The notes beneath the pieces are model-generated. The model was given only the letters and a program-made list of their open reading frames with translations. It searched no databases and was not told where the DNA came from. A stretch of DNA of 64,000 nucleotides from Pseudomonas antarctica (lineage in GTDB: Bacteria; Pseudomonadota; Gammaproteobacteria; Pseudomonadales; Pseudomonadaceae): the NCBI RefSeq assembly GCF_001647715.1, contig NZ_CP015600.1, positions 682,001 to 746,000 of the forward strand, given 5' to 3'. Positions 43,921 to 53,196 of the stretch are shown here, piece after piece. A program made the translations under genes and the position numbers. Each line of letters begins with the position of its first letter. The first letter of the stretch is position 1.

Positions 43921-44403
43921 CTATTGAGCGTGCATATGCTCGTGGCCAGCCATCGGCGGCGCTTTCTGTACCGAGACTTCCACGCGTACCTTGCCGGCTT
44001 TTTCGAAGGTCAGGGTCAGTGGGAATTGCTTGCCATCGGCCAACAGGCTGCGGTCCTTAAGGCCCAGTAACATCACGTGATAGGCCATCGGTGCGAAGGT
44101 CAAGTCACCCTTGGCCGGTACGGCAACGCTGGGCACTTGTTGCATCTTCATCAAGTCGCCCTGCATCACATGCTCATGCAGCTCGGCCTTATCCGCTACT
44201 GGCGTTTCGACACTGAGCAGGCGGTCCGGGGTAACACCGGTGTTATGAATCACGAAATACGCCGCAACCGTGGGCGCATTGGGCGGCAACTCCTGGGACC
44301 ACGGGTCGCTGACGAGCAGGTCGCCGGCCTTGTAGTCATCGGCATTGGCAGCAACACACACCGGCAGCAACAACGCAGCCAGAAGCAGGGAAGATTTGAG
44401 CAT
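43921..44403 (-). CDS. Periplasmic copper chaperone A (PCuAC)
   Basis: 160 residues from the ATG at 44403 with GGAG eight bases upstream. Signal peptide 1-22, then the PCuAC fold with its copper(I) ligands: H-E-H-V-M...G-D-L-M-K-M-Q-Q-V and, later, F-A-P-M-A-Y-H-V-M-L (HxM). PCuAC proteins deliver copper to cytochrome oxidase or store it in the periplasm. A His/Met tail (G-H-E-H-M-H-A-Q) adds further ligands. It is flanked by two DUF2946 genes in one operon. Confidence 0.92.
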   Translation of the reverse strand: MLKSSLLLAALLLPVCVAANADDYKAGDLLVSDPWSQELPPNAPTVAAYFVIHNTGVTPDRLLSVETPVADKAELHEHVMQGDLMKMQQVPSVAVPAKGDLTFAPMAYHVMLLGLKDRSLLADGKQFPLTLTFEKAGKVRVEVSVQKAPPMAGHEHMHAQ

Positions 44404-44449
44404 GGCAGTTCTCCAGAACGGTTCTAAACGCAGTTCACTTGCGAAGAAA

Positions 44450-44845
44450 TCAGACCGTTGGAGAGGCGCGCGGGTTGAGGCTCGGCCATTGCTGGCGAGG
44501 GGTTGGGGCTTGCAGTGACGGCGGCGGCAAGCTCTGCACCGCGTCGAACCGTGTGACATACAACTGCGGCACATGCCCCGGCAGCGCCACTAATGGCGGT
44601 GAGCCCGAGCAGCACCAGCAATGCTGCATGGTGGAATGATCGTCCTGCTGCGGCGCCGGAATTTCCAGTTTGCCCAGGGCAATGGTTTTCAGGCTGGCGC
44701 CATTGGACGAACAAAAGCTGCCCCACAGCAATTGCTGGATAGGGTCTTTGGACTGCTGCATCGCGCTGGCCATCGGCATGGCAAAGGCGTTGAACAGCAC
44801 TGCAAAGCAGGCGATCCAGGCAATTGCAAAGCGTTGACGGGCCAT
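44450..44845 (-). CDS. DUF2946 protein, first gene of the copper operon
   Basis: 131 residues from the ATG at 44845; a TTG three codons earlier is possible. An N-terminal helix (F-A-I-A-W-I-A-C-F-A-V-L-F-N-A-F-A-M-P-M) is followed by M-Q-H-C-W-C-C-S-G, the Cys-rich motif of DUF2946. Its role is unknown; by context it binds copper or assists OprC. It is the promoter-proximal gene of the cluster, with an inverted repeat 24 bp upstream. Confidence 0.8.
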   Translation of the reverse strand: MARQRFAIAWIACFAVLFNAFAMPMASAMQQSKDPIQQLLWGSFCSSNGASLKTIALGKLEIPAPQQDDHSTMQHCWCCSGSPPLVALPGHVPQLYVTRFDAVQSLPPPSLQAPTPRQQWPSLNPRASPTV

Positions 44846-44868
44846 GGCGGACAATCCGTAGGGTTAAG

Positions 44869-44895
44869 CGATCAGGTGGGTATTTAGCCTGATCG
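44869..44895. promoter_or_regulatory. Inverted repeat upstream of the copper operon
   Basis: CGATCAGG (44869-44876) and CCTGATCG (44888-44895), perfect 8-bp arms with an 11-base AT-rich spacer. It could be an operator or a leader hairpin. It does not match the CueR or Fur consensus I know. Confidence 0.35.
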
Positions 44896-45017
44896 GTAAG
44901 GATAAGTAAAAAAGCGCGGTGTGGTTTGGTGTCGCAGTGGTTGCCTTCATGATAGTCGGGAACCTCAGATTGCCAATTTTGCCGGCGGGTCGCGACATCC
45001 AGCCTGACGCTGAACCC

Positions 45018-45104
45018 TGTGGGAGCTGGCTTGCCTGCGATCGCATCACCTTGGCCTAACGGGAAGACCGAGGCGTCTGCATCGCAGGCAAGCCAGCTCC
45101 CACA
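45018..45104. repeat. REP/REPIN palindrome pair
   Basis: Tips TGTGGGAGCTGGCTTGCC and GGCAAGCCAGCTCCCACA, located between the copper operon and cobK. Confidence 0.85.
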
Positions 45105-45286
45105 GTTTGGATTGTGCTCGGCTATTGCTTGGCGCTAAGCCTGCTGGTTGCGCGAGCAATGGAGAATTGCTCGGCGTTGCGCAGTTGATTGAGTTGGCGC
45201 AGTTGCTGGCTGATCGAGTGCATGCGGGCATCGGGCAGACGAAAACAGCAGCCTGATAACGCAGTCCCACACCGGACAGGTGGTGT

Positions 45287-46006
45287 TTAGAGAGGGTTGA
45301 CGGCCTGTAGCACCGCAGCCACGCATGTGAATTCTCGATCCACCACAGCCAGCACGGGACGCTTCAACACCAGCACCGGCACCCCACGCTCCCGCGCCAC
45401 TTCCAGCTTCGGCTCAGTGGCCGCACTGCCACTGTTCTTGCTGATCAGCACATCAATCCCACGCCGCTCAAACAATGCGCGCTCGTCCTCGATCAGAAAC
45501 GGCCCACGCGCGCCGATGACTTCACAGCGCGCATTTCCCGGATATACATCCAATGCGCGCAGCGTCCAGAATTGGTCGGCGGGGATTTCATCGAGATGCT
45601 GCAATGGCTCACGGCCCAGCGTGAACAGCGGGCGCTTGAAAGGCTTCATCGCCTCGATCAGCTCAGCCCAATCGCTGACCTCACGCCAGTCGTCCCCCAC
45701 CTGCGGCTGCCACGCCGGTCGGCGCAACGCCCAGCAAGGAATACCACACAGCCTTGCAGCCTCGGCGGCATTGCGGCTGATCTGAGCGGCATACGGATGG
45801 GTTGCGTCGAGAATCAGGCTGATGTGTTCATCACGAACAAACTGCGCGAGGCCCTCAACACCACCGTAACCGCCGACACGCACTTGGCACGTGAGGTCCG
45901 TCGGCACGCGGCCCACGCCCGCCAAACTATAGATATGCTCCGGCCCCAGCGTACGGGCAATGGCCAGTGCTTCAGTGACGCCGCCCAGCAGCAGGATGCG
46001 TTTCAT
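45287..46006 (-). CDS. cobK: Precorrin-6A reductase CobK
   Basis: 239 residues. It reduces precorrin-6A to precorrin-6B with NADPH in the aerobic corrin ring pathway. The N terminus [10 protein letters not shown] is the dinucleotide fold; D-A-T-H-P-Y-A and S-K-N-S-G-S are family motifs. Its ATG overlaps the cobL stop (ATGA), so the two are coupled. It is last in the minus-strand cob pair. Confidence 0.94.
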   Translation of the reverse strand: MKRILLLGGVTEALAIARTLGPEHIYSLAGVGRVPTDLTCQVRVGGYGGVEGLAQFVRDEHISLILDATHPYAAQISRNAAEAARLCGIPCWALRRPAWQPQVGDDWREVSDWAELIEAMKPFKRPLFTLGREPLQHLDEIPADQFWTLRALDVYPGNARCEVIGARGPFLIEDERALFERRGIDVLISKNSGSAATEPKLEVARERGVPVLVLKRPVLAVVDREFTCVAAVLQAVNPL

Positions 46007-47208
46007 AGTGGCTTGATCACTTCCAGCAGGGTGATTGGCAACGCCTGGCGCCAGGTGTCGAACTCACCCAGCGGCTGGGCCTGCGCCACATGAATGCGGG
46101 TCAGCTCGCCGCCATGTTGGGCGCGCCAGGCCATCAGGGTCATTTCGCTTTGCAGGGTCACGGCATTGGCGACCAGACGCCCGCCGGGGCGCAGGTGTTG
46201 CCAGCAGGTGTCGAGCACGCCGTCGCGGGTGACGCCGCCGCCGATGAAGATCGCGTCCGGTGCTTCCAAACCGTGCAGAACGTCCGGCGCCTTGCCACGA
46301 ATCAATTGCAAACCGGGTACGCCGAGGGCGTCGCGGTTGTGTTCGATCAGGCCTTGGCGGCCTTCGTCGGCTTCGATGGCCAGCGCACGGCAACTGGGGT
46401 GCGCGCGCATCCATTCAATACCGATGGAGCCACTCCCCGCGCCTACATCCCAGAGCAGTTCGCCGGGCATGGGCGCGAGGCGCGCGAGCGTCATGGCCCG
46501 CACATCGCGCTTGGTCAGTTGGCCGTCGTGCTTGAACGCCGCATCCGGCAGACCGGCGAGGCGCGACAGGCGTGGGGTATTGGCGTCGGCGAGGCAATCG
46601 ATGGCGACCACATTCAAATCGGCCACCGAGGCCTGCTGCCAGTCCTGAGCCACGCTATTGATACGCTGCTCATCCGCACCGCCGAGGTGTTCGAAGACGC
46701 TGATACGGCTTGGCCCGAACCCGAATTCAACCAGCAGCGCGGCAATCGCCGCAGGGCTGCGCCCGTCATTGCTCAACACCAGCAGGCGCACACCGCTGGC
46801 CAGGTGCGCATTCAGCGCCGCCAGCGGCCGGGCGACCACAGACACGGTCACCACCTCCTGCAACGGCCAACCCAACCGCGCCGCCGCCAGGGACACGGAC
46901 GATGGCGCTGGCAAAATCAGCAACTCCTCAGCCGTCAGCTGCCGCGCCAGGCTGGCTCCCACGCCGTAGAACATCGGGTCGCCGCTGGCCAGTACACACA
47001 CCGGTTCGCCGCGCCGCGCCAGCACCGGCTCCAGGGAAAACGGGCTCGGCCACAGCTGGCGTTCACCACGAATACACACCGGCAAGAGGTCCAACTGACG
47101 TTGGCCGCCTATAATTCGAGAGGCGCGCAACAAGGCATGCCGGGCATTTCTGCCCAGCCCCTTGAAGCCGTCTTCACCGATGCCTACTACCGTCAGCCAG
47201 GGCGACAT
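46003..47208 (-). CDS. cobL: Precorrin-6Y C5,15-methyltransferase (decarboxylating) CobL
   Basis: 401 residues, a natural fusion of CbiE (~1-200, tetrapyrrole methylase fold: V-V-G-I-G-E-D-G and [12 protein letters not shown]) and CbiT (~215-400, Rossmann SAM domain: [15 protein letters not shown]). It methylates C-5 and C-15 of precorrin-6B and removes the C-12 acetate carboxyl. It is divergent from cobG across a 95-bp gap (to the GTG chosen for cobG), which probably holds both promoters. Confidence 0.95.
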   Translation of the reverse strand: MSPWLTVVGIGEDGFKGLGRNARHALLRASRIIGGQRQLDLLPVCIRGERQLWPSPFSLEPVLARRGEPVCVLASGDPMFYGVGASLARQLTAEELLILPAPSSVSLAAARLGWPLQEVVTVSVVARPLAALNAHLASGVRLLVLSNDGRSPAAIAALLVEFGFGPSRISVFEHLGGADEQRINSVAQDWQQASVADLNVVAIDCLADANTPRLSRLAGLPDAAFKHDGQLTKRDVRAMTLARLAPMPGELLWDVGAGSGSIGIEWMRAHPSCRALAIEADEGRQGLIEHNRDALGVPGLQLIRGKAPDVLHGLEAPDAIFIGGGVTRDGVLDTCWQHLRPGGRLVANAVTLQSEMTLMAWRAQHGGELTRIHVAQAQPLGEFDTWRQALPITLLEVIKPL

Positions 47209-47303
47209 ATGAATTCCTTGAACGACATCCGACGGGCAGGCTTTTCATGCCGCCGGACAAAGCAGGCATAATACCGCGCCTTTACCCGTCAACCGGTAGC
47301 CCC

Positions 47304-48599
47304 GTGAACCCAACGCCTGCTCTGAATACCTTGCGCCCCTCGGCCTGTCCGGGGTTGCTGCGTATTGTCCAGGCGTTGGATGGCGGCATTTGCCGGATCA
47401 AATTGGCCGGCGGTTCGATCAGCGCCTCCCAGGCCCATGCGGTGGCGGACGCCGCCCAGGCCTATGCGGGCGGGGTGATTGAGGCGACCAACCGCGCCAA
47501 CGTGCAGATTCGCGGGATCGGCGCCGAGCAGGACGCCTTGATTGCAATGCTCCTTGCTGCAGACCTGGGGCCGAACAACGCCGCCGGTGACGACGTGCGC
47601 AACCTGATGCTCAGCCCCAGCGCCGGTGTCGACCCGCACATGCTGTTCGACACCCGCCCGCTGGCTGATCAGATCCTCGCCACCCTACAAAACCATCCAC
47701 GCTTCCATGAGCTGTCGGCCAAGTTCGCCGTGCAATTGGATGGCGGCGAAGCCCTGGCCATGCTTGAACACCACCATGACCTGTGGCTGTCGGCCTTTGA
47801 GCGCGAGGGCGAGACACTGCTTGCGTTCGGTCTGGCCGGCTGCCCTGGGCTGGATGCGCCGCTGGCCGCCGTGCCGTTGGCGCAGGGCCATGGGTTGGTG
47901 GTGGCGGTGTTGGAGCGGTTTCTCGACCTGGCGACGCCTGCGCAAACCCGGATGCGGCATTTGCCTGTGGATAACTTCTTGAGCCGTCTGAACCTGCCGT
48001 TGCTGCCGGTTGATGGTTTCAAGCGCCCGGCCAGCGGGGCTCTGCTGCATCTGGGTACTTATCCACAGCGGCAAAAAGATTACGTGTACGTCGCCGCCGT
48101 TGCACCGCTGGGACGGCTGGACTCAAGCATGCTCAAGGGCGCCGCCAAACTGGCCAGTGACTACGGCGACGGCACGCTGCGTTTCACGCCCTGGCAAGGT
48201 CTGCTGCTGCCCAACGTACACGCCGATAAGGCCGCCACTGTCACCGATCACCTGCAGCAGCTGGGCTTTCTCTGCTCAGTCGAGCAACCGCTGGCACGCA
48301 TGATCGCCTGCACCGGCTCAAGCGGCTGCGGCAAAGGCCTGGCCGACACCAAGGCCGACGCCGTGCAACTGGCCGCCCTGCAACCCGGTCATGACGTGCA
48401 CCTGTCCGGCTGCCTGCGTTCCTGCGCCGCGGCGCATGTCGCGCCGGTCACCTTGCTGGCGGTGAGTCCCGGCCACTACGACCTCTATTTTCGCGATGCA
48501 GCCGAGCAAGGTTTCGGCCGGCTGCACGCGCGCACTCTTTCCATTGAAGCGGCGGGCGCCCTGTTACGCGCACGCTCACGGAGCAACACCGATGATTGA
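47304..48599 (+). CDS. cobG: Precorrin-3B synthase CobG
   Basis: 431 residues from a GTG at 47304 (reading V-N-P-T-P-A-L-N-T-L-R-P-S-A-C-P-G-L). An ATG at 47247 gives 19 more residues, but that segment contains a promoter-like GCATAAT (47267-47273). CobG is an oxygen-using monooxygenase of the sulfite/nitrite reductase family; the 4Fe-4S and sirohaem-type Cys set is visible as A-C-T-G-S-S-G-C-G-K-G and H-L-S-G-C-L-R-S-C-A. It marks the aerobic (oxygen-dependent) cobalamin route. Its stop overlaps the cobH start by eight bases. Confidence 0.92.
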   Translation: MNPTPALNTLRPSACPGLLRIVQALDGGICRIKLAGGSISASQAHAVADAAQAYAGGVIEATNRANVQIRGIGAEQDALIAMLLAADLGPNNAAGDDVRNLMLSPSAGVDPHMLFDTRPLADQILATLQNHPRFHELSAKFAVQLDGGEALAMLEHHHDLWLSAFEREGETLLAFGLAGCPGLDAPLAAVPLAQGHGLVVAVLERFLDLATPAQTRMRHLPVDNFLSRLNLPLLPVDGFKRPASGALLHLGTYPQRQKDYVYVAAVAPLGRLDSSMLKGAAKLASDYGDGTLRFTPWQGLLLPNVHADKAATVTDHLQQLGFLCSVEQPLARMIACTGSSGCGKGLADTKADAVQLAALQPGHDVHLSGCLRSCAAAHVAPVTLLAVSPGHYDLYFRDAAEQGFGRLHARTLSIEAAGALLRARSRSNTDD

Positions 48600-49218
48600 T
48601 TACATCCGCGACGGTCAGGAGATCTATCGCAACTCCTTCGCCATTATTCGCGCGGAAGCCAAGTTGGACCGCATCCCGGCCGACCTGGAAAAACTCGCGG
48701 TGCGGGTGATTCATGCGTGCGGCATGGTCGAGGCCATCGACGGCCTGCAGTTCTCCATCGGTGCCGGCAAGGCCGGGCGCGAGGCGCTGGCCGCCGGCGC
48801 GCCGATTCTGTGTGATGCGCGAATGGTCTCCGAAGGCGTGACCCGCGCGCGCCTGCCAGCCAACAATGAAGTGATCTGCACCTTGCGCGACGACAGCGTG
48901 CCGGACTTGGCGCGGGAATTGGGCAACACCCGTTCCGCCGCCGCGCTGGAGCTGTGGCGCCCGCACCTGGAAGGCAGCGTGGTGGTGATCGGCAACGCGC
49001 CGACCGCCTTGTTCTACCTGCTGGAAATGCTCGATGCCGGCGCGCCGAAACCGGCATTGATCCTGGGTTTCCCGGTGGGGTTTGTCGGCGCCGCCGAATC
49101 CAAGGCGATGCTGGCGGCCGACAGCCGTGGCGTACCGTTCGTGATCATGCAAGGCCGCCTCGGCGGCAGTGCCATGGCCGCCGCTGCGGTCAACGCCTTG
49201 GCCACGGAGGTCGAATAA
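48592..49218 (+). CDS. cobH: Precorrin-8X methylmutase CobH
   Basis: 208 residues from the ATG at 48592 ([20 protein letters not shown]), with GGAG nine bases upstream. It moves the methyl group from C-11 to C-12 to make hydrogenobyrinic acid. Family motifs: R-V-I-H-A-C-G-M-V with the catalytic His, and [13 protein letters not shown]. The start lies inside the end of cobG and the stop shares one base with cobI, indicating coupling. Confidence 0.95.
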   Translation: MIDYIRDGQEIYRNSFAIIRAEAKLDRIPADLEKLAVRVIHACGMVEAIDGLQFSIGAGKAGREALAAGAPILCDARMVSEGVTRARLPANNEVICTLRDDSVPDLARELGNTRSAAALELWRPHLEGSVVVIGNAPTALFYLLEMLDAGAPKPALILGFPVGFVGAAESKAMLAADSRGVPFVIMQGRLGGSAMAAAAVNALATEVE

Positions 49219-49949
49219 TGCAGGCACGTGGACGGTTGATTGGCCTGGGCGTGGGCCCCGGCGACCCGGAGCTGATTACCCTCAAGGCCCTGCGCCTGCT
49301 ACGCGAATCGCCGGTGGTGGCGTACTTCGCGGCCAAGGGCAAGAAGGGCAATGCCTTCGGCATCATCGAAGACCACCTGGTGGCGCAGCAGACCCTGATG
49401 CCGCTGGTGTACCCGGTGACCACGGAAGTGCTGCCGGCACCAATGTCTTATGAACAAATCATCAGCGACTTCTACGACACTGCCAGCATGGACGTGGCCG
49501 CGCACTTGGACGCCGGCCGTGATGTGGCGGTGATCTGCGAAGGCGACCCGTTCTTCTACGGTTCCTACATGTACCTGCACGACCGTCTGGCCGAGCGTTA
49601 TGACGCGCAAGTTATCCCTGGCGTGTGCTCCATGCTCGGCGGCGCCTCGGTGCTCGGCGCACCGTTGGTGTATCGCAATCAGAGTCTGTCGGTGCTCTCC
49701 GGTGTGTTGCCCGCTGACGACCTCAAGCGGCGCCTGGCGGATGCCGATGCGGCGGTGATCATGAAGCTGGGCCGCAACTTCCCCAAGGTGCGCCAGGTGC
49801 TGGAAGAACTCGGTTTGGCCGAGCGCGCGCTCTACGTGGAGCGCGCGACCATGGCTAACCAGAAAATCGTGGCGCTGGATCAGGTCGACCCGGCGTCTTC
49901 GCCGTACTTCTCGCTGATCATCGTGCCGGGTGAAAGGTGGCAAGGTTGA
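49218..49949 (+). CDS. cobI: Precorrin-2 C20-methyltransferase CobI
   Basis: 243 residues from the ATG at 49218 (TAATG overlap with cobH). It is a tetrapyrrole methylase: [15 protein letters not shown] near the start, [14 protein letters not shown] and the [11 protein letters not shown] motif. It methylates precorrin-2 at C-20. Overlaps the next gene by one base. Confidence 0.95.
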   Translation: MQARGRLIGLGVGPGDPELITLKALRLLRESPVVAYFAAKGKKGNAFGIIEDHLVAQQTLMPLVYPVTTEVLPAPMSYEQIISDFYDTASMDVAAHLDAGRDVAVICEGDPFFYGSYMYLHDRLAERYDAQVIPGVCSMLGGASVLGAPLVYRNQSLSVLSGVLPADDLKRRLADADAAVIMKLGRNFPKVRQVLEELGLAERALYVERATMANQKIVALDQVDPASSPYFSLIIVPGERWQG

Positions 49950-51586
49950 TGTGCCCGGCGATTGTCATTCTGGGCCAGGGTAGCCTGGCGACTGCGCGCA
50001 AGATTCAACAGGTTTACCCGGGCGCGCTGATCCATGGCCTGGCCGGACGGGTTGAAGGTGCGGACCACACGTACAGCGAGTTCGGCGCAACCTTGCGCCA
50101 GCTTTATCAACAAGGCACGCCGTTGATCGCTCTGTGCGCGGCCGGCATCGTCATCCGCACCCTGGCGTCGCTATTGCTCGAAAAGGGTGAAGAACCTGCA
50201 GTGCTGGCCGTCGCTGAAGATGGCAGTGCCGTGGTGCCGTTGCTCGGTGGCCTGGGCGGTGTGAACGTCATGGCGCGAGACATCGCGGCAGCGTTGGGCG
50301 TAGCCGCTGCAATCACTACCAGCGGCGAGCTGCGTTTCGGCACTTGCCTGCTCAACCCGCCCGCGGGTTACCAACTGGCCGACCTGGAGCTGGGCAAACG
50401 CTTCGTCTCCGACCTGCTCGCCGGAGAAAGCGTGCGCATTGAAGGCGCGGCGCCCTGGCTGGACCAGGCCAATCTGCCGCAGGATCAGCACGCACGCTTG
50501 GCGATTCACGTGGGCAGCGCCGCGCGTGTGCCGGCGGACAACGAATTACTGATTTACCCGAAGACGGTGTGCGTCACCTGTAAGCCTGGTGCGCAGTTGG
50601 CCGAGCGTGTGCGTGCGGCGTTGCACCGTGCCGGCATTGCTGTGCAATCCCTGGCCTGCCTGTTGGCCAGCGCTACGCAAATGGCCGACGCTTCCTTGCC
50701 CGACGCTGCATTGGAATTAGGGGTGCCGTTGCGTTTCGCTGACGTGGAGCAAGACGCGGATATCGTTATCAGCGTTGCAGAGCAACCTCTGGACCTGTCG
50801 CTCGTCGGCCGTCCGCGTGGGCGTCTCGCCGTGATTGGCCTGGGCCCGGGCGCGGCCGAGTTGATGGTCCCGGCCGTCAAGGCTGAACTGGCACGCTGCA
50901 CCGATGTGCTGGGCTACGAAACCTACGTGCGCATGGCCGGGCCGTTCCGCAATGACCAGGTGCAGCATTGCACCGATAACCGCGAAGAAATGCAGCGCGC
51001 GCGTCATGCCTTTGAGCTGGCCGCGCAAGGGCGCTCAGTGGTGGTGGTGTCGTCCGGCGACCCCGGCGTGTTTGCCATGGCAGCTGCTGTCATCGAGGCC
51101 TTGCACGAGTCGAGCGACCCGGCCTGGCATCAAGTCGACCTGGAGATTCTGCCGGGCGTCTCGGCCTCGCTGGCCACCGCCGCTCAAGCGGGTGCGCCGC
51201 TGGGGCATGACTTCTGCGTGATGTCGCTGTCGGACAACCTCAAGCCTTGGTCGATCATCGAAAAGCGCTTGGACCTTGCATCCCAGGCCGACCTCGCCCT
51301 GGCGTTCTATAACCCCATCTCGCGCTCGCGACCGTGGCAACTGGGGCGCGCCCTGGAAATCGTCGCCTTGCATCGCACGCCGCAGACGCCGGTAGTGCTG
51401 GGGCGTGACATCGGCCGCCCAGGCCAGACCCTGCGTGTCACCACGCTTGGGCAACTGACGCCTGAGCAGGTCGACATGCGCACCATGGTGCTGATTGGCT
51501 CGTCCACCACCTGCGTGTTTGCGCGGGCCGGTGGCGGGGAGTGGGTGTACACGCCGCGTTGGTATGGCGAGAAACCTGCCGGCTGA
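49949..51586 (+). CDS. cobJ: CbiG-CobJ fusion: precorrin-3B C17-methyltransferase
   Basis: 545 residues from the ATG at 49949 (TGATG overlap with cobI). The N-terminal ~280 residues resemble CbiG/CobE (A-L-C-A-A-G-I-V-I-R-T, G-G-L-G-G-V-N-V-M-A-R, then A-L-H-R-A-G-I-A-V-Q-S-L-A). The C-terminal ~265 residues are the CobJ methylase (A-V-I-G-L-G-P-G-A-A-E-L and V-V-S-S-G-D-P-G-V-F). CobJ methylates C-17 with ring contraction. The fusion also occurs, as far as I know, in other pseudomonads. A strong terminator follows at 51609, ending the cobGHIJ operon. Confidence 0.93.
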   Translation: MCPAIVILGQGSLATARKIQQVYPGALIHGLAGRVEGADHTYSEFGATLRQLYQQGTPLIALCAAGIVIRTLASLLLEKGEEPAVLAVAEDGSAVVPLLGGLGGVNVMARDIAAALGVAAAITTSGELRFGTCLLNPPAGYQLADLELGKRFVSDLLAGESVRIEGAAPWLDQANLPQDQHARLAIHVGSAARVPADNELLIYPKTVCVTCKPGAQLAERVRAALHRAGIAVQSLACLLASATQMADASLPDAALELGVPLRFADVEQDADIVISVAEQPLDLSLVGRPRGRLAVIGLGPGAAELMVPAVKAELARCTDVLGYETYVRMAGPFRNDQVQHCTDNREEMQRARHAFELAAQGRSVVVVSSGDPGVFAMAAAVIEALHESSDPAWHQVDLEILPGVSASLATAAQAGAPLGHDFCVMSLSDNLKPWSIIEKRLDLASQADLALAFYNPISRSRPWQLGRALEIVALHRTPQTPVVLGRDIGRPGQTLRVTTLGQLTPEQVDMRTMVLIGSSTTCVFARAGGGEWVYTPRWYGEKPAG

Positions 51587-51608
51587 AAGCGGTCTGTCGT
51601 ACGCAAGA

Positions 51609-51665
51609 AAGCTCCGAGTAACGCTGGGTGAAAACCTACCGTTATTCGGGGCTTTTTCTGTTTTT
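51609..51665 (+). terminator. Rho-independent terminator of cobGHIJ
   Basis: AAGCTCCGAGTAACG (51609-51623) pairs with CGTTATTCGGGGCTT (51640-51654) at 13 of 15 positions plus a wobble. TTTTTCTGTTTTT follows directly. Confidence 0.8.
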
Positions 51666-51823
51666 GTCGCTGAAATACGGAAGGCCCGCGCGGGCGCCTC
51701 GTTATTGCTGGGGGGCGCTTTTTCGGAGGGTGTGCCAAGCGATGTTTGTCGTCTGGCAAGCCCACCTGCCACTCGACTAGTGTGGGAGCAAGCCCCATGT
51801 GGGGTGCTTGTGGAGAACGGGAA

Positions 51824-52603
51824 ATGGAGCGATATCACAAAAGGATCATCAGTGCGAAGAGGCGCAAGTTGATTGCCGCCTACAAGCTGCCAGGGGCACC
51901 GGCAATCACGCCCTCCTTGGCGTTGGACACTGAGGATGATTGCAATGCGGCAGTGGTGAACAATGGTGTGATCTCGTTTATCGAGGGTATGTCTGCGCTG
52001 AACCGCGAGTACATCCGCAAAAGCTACTTGCTGGCCAGTGGTTATGTCAGCGATGTGTTGAAAGTAAACCGCGGCACGGAGGCCTGGTACGACGAATTTA
52101 TCAAGGTGATGATCAGCTTGGGCTGGCTGCCGGTGCGCAGCCGCTTCGAGCGGGTCAAAAGCTCGGGAAAGGGCCTGACGGTGCAACTGGCGGCGCTTAA
52201 TATCATCGCGGCCATGCTGGCGTCGACATCACTGGCCGGGCCGCTGCTCGCGGCGTTGCCGAAGCTGGCGGCCGACGCACTGGAGGCCATGAAGCAGCAG
52301 CCCGCTTCATTCGAGCTGTTCAAGCGCAACAGCACGGTGCATCAGGGCGGTGATTTCGGCTTGGCCTCCTGTGCCGAGACCGATGGCGAAGTGATGATGG
52401 TGTTAGTGACTTACAGCAGTCACGGGGTGAGCAAGCAGGTCGGCTTGCCGTTTCTGGAGTGGGACAGCGCCTCGTTCGAGGCCTTCAGCGGGCAGACCTG
52501 CCTGGTGCTGAATACCTCGGTGGTCAACGAAAAGACCCTCCAGTTGATGCGCGAAAGCGCGGGAGACAAGGTGCAGTCGGCAATCGCCCAGTATCGGATT
52601 TAA
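51824..52603 (+). CDS. Uncharacterised protein
   Basis: 259 residues from the ATG at 51824 (MERYHKRIISAKRRKLIAAY), preceded by GGAG and GGGA. The N terminus is basic. A hydrophobic segment near 125-155 (A-A-L-N-I-I-A-A-M-L-A-S...L-A-G-P-L-L-A-A-L-P) could be a membrane-interacting helix pair. The rest is mixed alpha/beta with no motif I recognise, and no signal peptide is seen. It follows the cob terminator and a lone REP-like half palindrome (51780-51810), so it has its own promoter. It overlaps the convergent marC-type gene by four bases. Confidence 0.7.
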   Translation: MERYHKRIISAKRRKLIAAYKLPGAPAITPSLALDTEDDCNAAVVNNGVISFIEGMSALNREYIRKSYLLASGYVSDVLKVNRGTEAWYDEFIKVMISLGWLPVRSRFERVKSSGKGLTVQLAALNIIAAMLASTSLAGPLLAALPKLAADALEAMKQQPASFELFKRNSTVHQGGDFGLASCAETDGEVMMVLVTYSSHGVSKQVGLPFLEWDSASFEAFSGQTCLVLNTSVVNEKTLQLMRESAGDKVQSAIAQYRI

Positions 52604-53196
52604 GGCACCAGGTAGCCGCGTACCCCGGTAAAGATGATCTGCGCGGCAAGCGCGCACACGAACAACCCCATCAACCGGCTGACAATCTGCAAGCCCTGGT
52701 CGCCGAGAATGCGTTCGATACGGTTGGACAAATACAGCACCACGCCCACCGTGAGGCTGGCCAGGGCGATGCTGAGGATGGCGGTGATCTTGTCATCCCA
52801 ATGCGGCTGGCTGACGCCCATCACCAGCAGCGCACCGATGGTGCCGGGGCCAACGGTGAGGGGGATGGTCAGCGGCACGATGGTCACGTCCTGCTGCACA
52901 TTGTCGGTCTGCACCGCTGATTTGCCCTGGGCCATGCCCAGAGCCGAGATAAACAGCACGCTGCCGGCACCGATGCGAAAGGCGTCCACGGTGATGCCGA
53001 ACACACTGAAAATCACCCGGCCAAACAGGTAGAGCAATACGCTCGACACCAGCGTCGCCAACGCCACTTTCCAGGCCAGGCGCCTGCGTTCCTTGCTGGA
53101 ATAACCACGGGTCAGGCTGATAAAGCAGGACAGCACAAAGAACGGGCTGTAGAGCACCAGCATCTTCAGGTAAACGCTGAATAACACATGGAGCAT
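52600..53196 (-). CDS. MarC-family integral membrane protein
   Basis: 198 residues from the ATG at 53196 (MLHVLFSVYLKMLVLYSPFF). Six helices are visible, with the family signature P-L-T-I-P-L-T-V-G-P-G-T-I-G near residue 105-120. The family was named for MarC, once thought to be an antibiotic-resistance protein; the function remains unsettled, with transport roles proposed. No Shine-Dalgarno is clear before the chosen start. A REP pair lies upstream, between it and retS. Confidence 0.88.
   Translation of the reverse strand: MLHVLFSVYLKMLVLYSPFFVLSCFISLTRGYSSKERRRLAWKVALATLVSSVLLYLFGRVIFSVFGITVDAFRIGAGSVLFISALGMAQGKSAVQTDNVQQDVTIVPLTIPLTVGPGTIGALLVMGVSQPHWDDKITAILSIALASLTVGVVLYLSNRIERILGDQGLQIVSRLMGLFVCALAAQIIFTGVRGYLVP

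Larger units (their letters stand above)
44846..45286. other. 441-bp intergenic stretch between copper operon and cobK
   Basis: It holds the candidate promoter region and inverted repeat of the copper operon (to ~44900), a REP pair (45018-45104), and a short minus-strand reading frame (ATG 45223, stop 45122, 33 codons: M-H-S-I-S-Q-Q-L-R-Q-L-N-Q-L). That frame has no clear ribosome site and may be the remnant of a lost gene. No cobalamin riboswitch was recognised. Confidence 0.5.

Noticed and set aside
47209..47303. Cobalamin riboswitch before cobG
   Set aside because: The gap is too short and lacks the conserved B12-box bases; only a weak promoter-like GCATAAT was seen.
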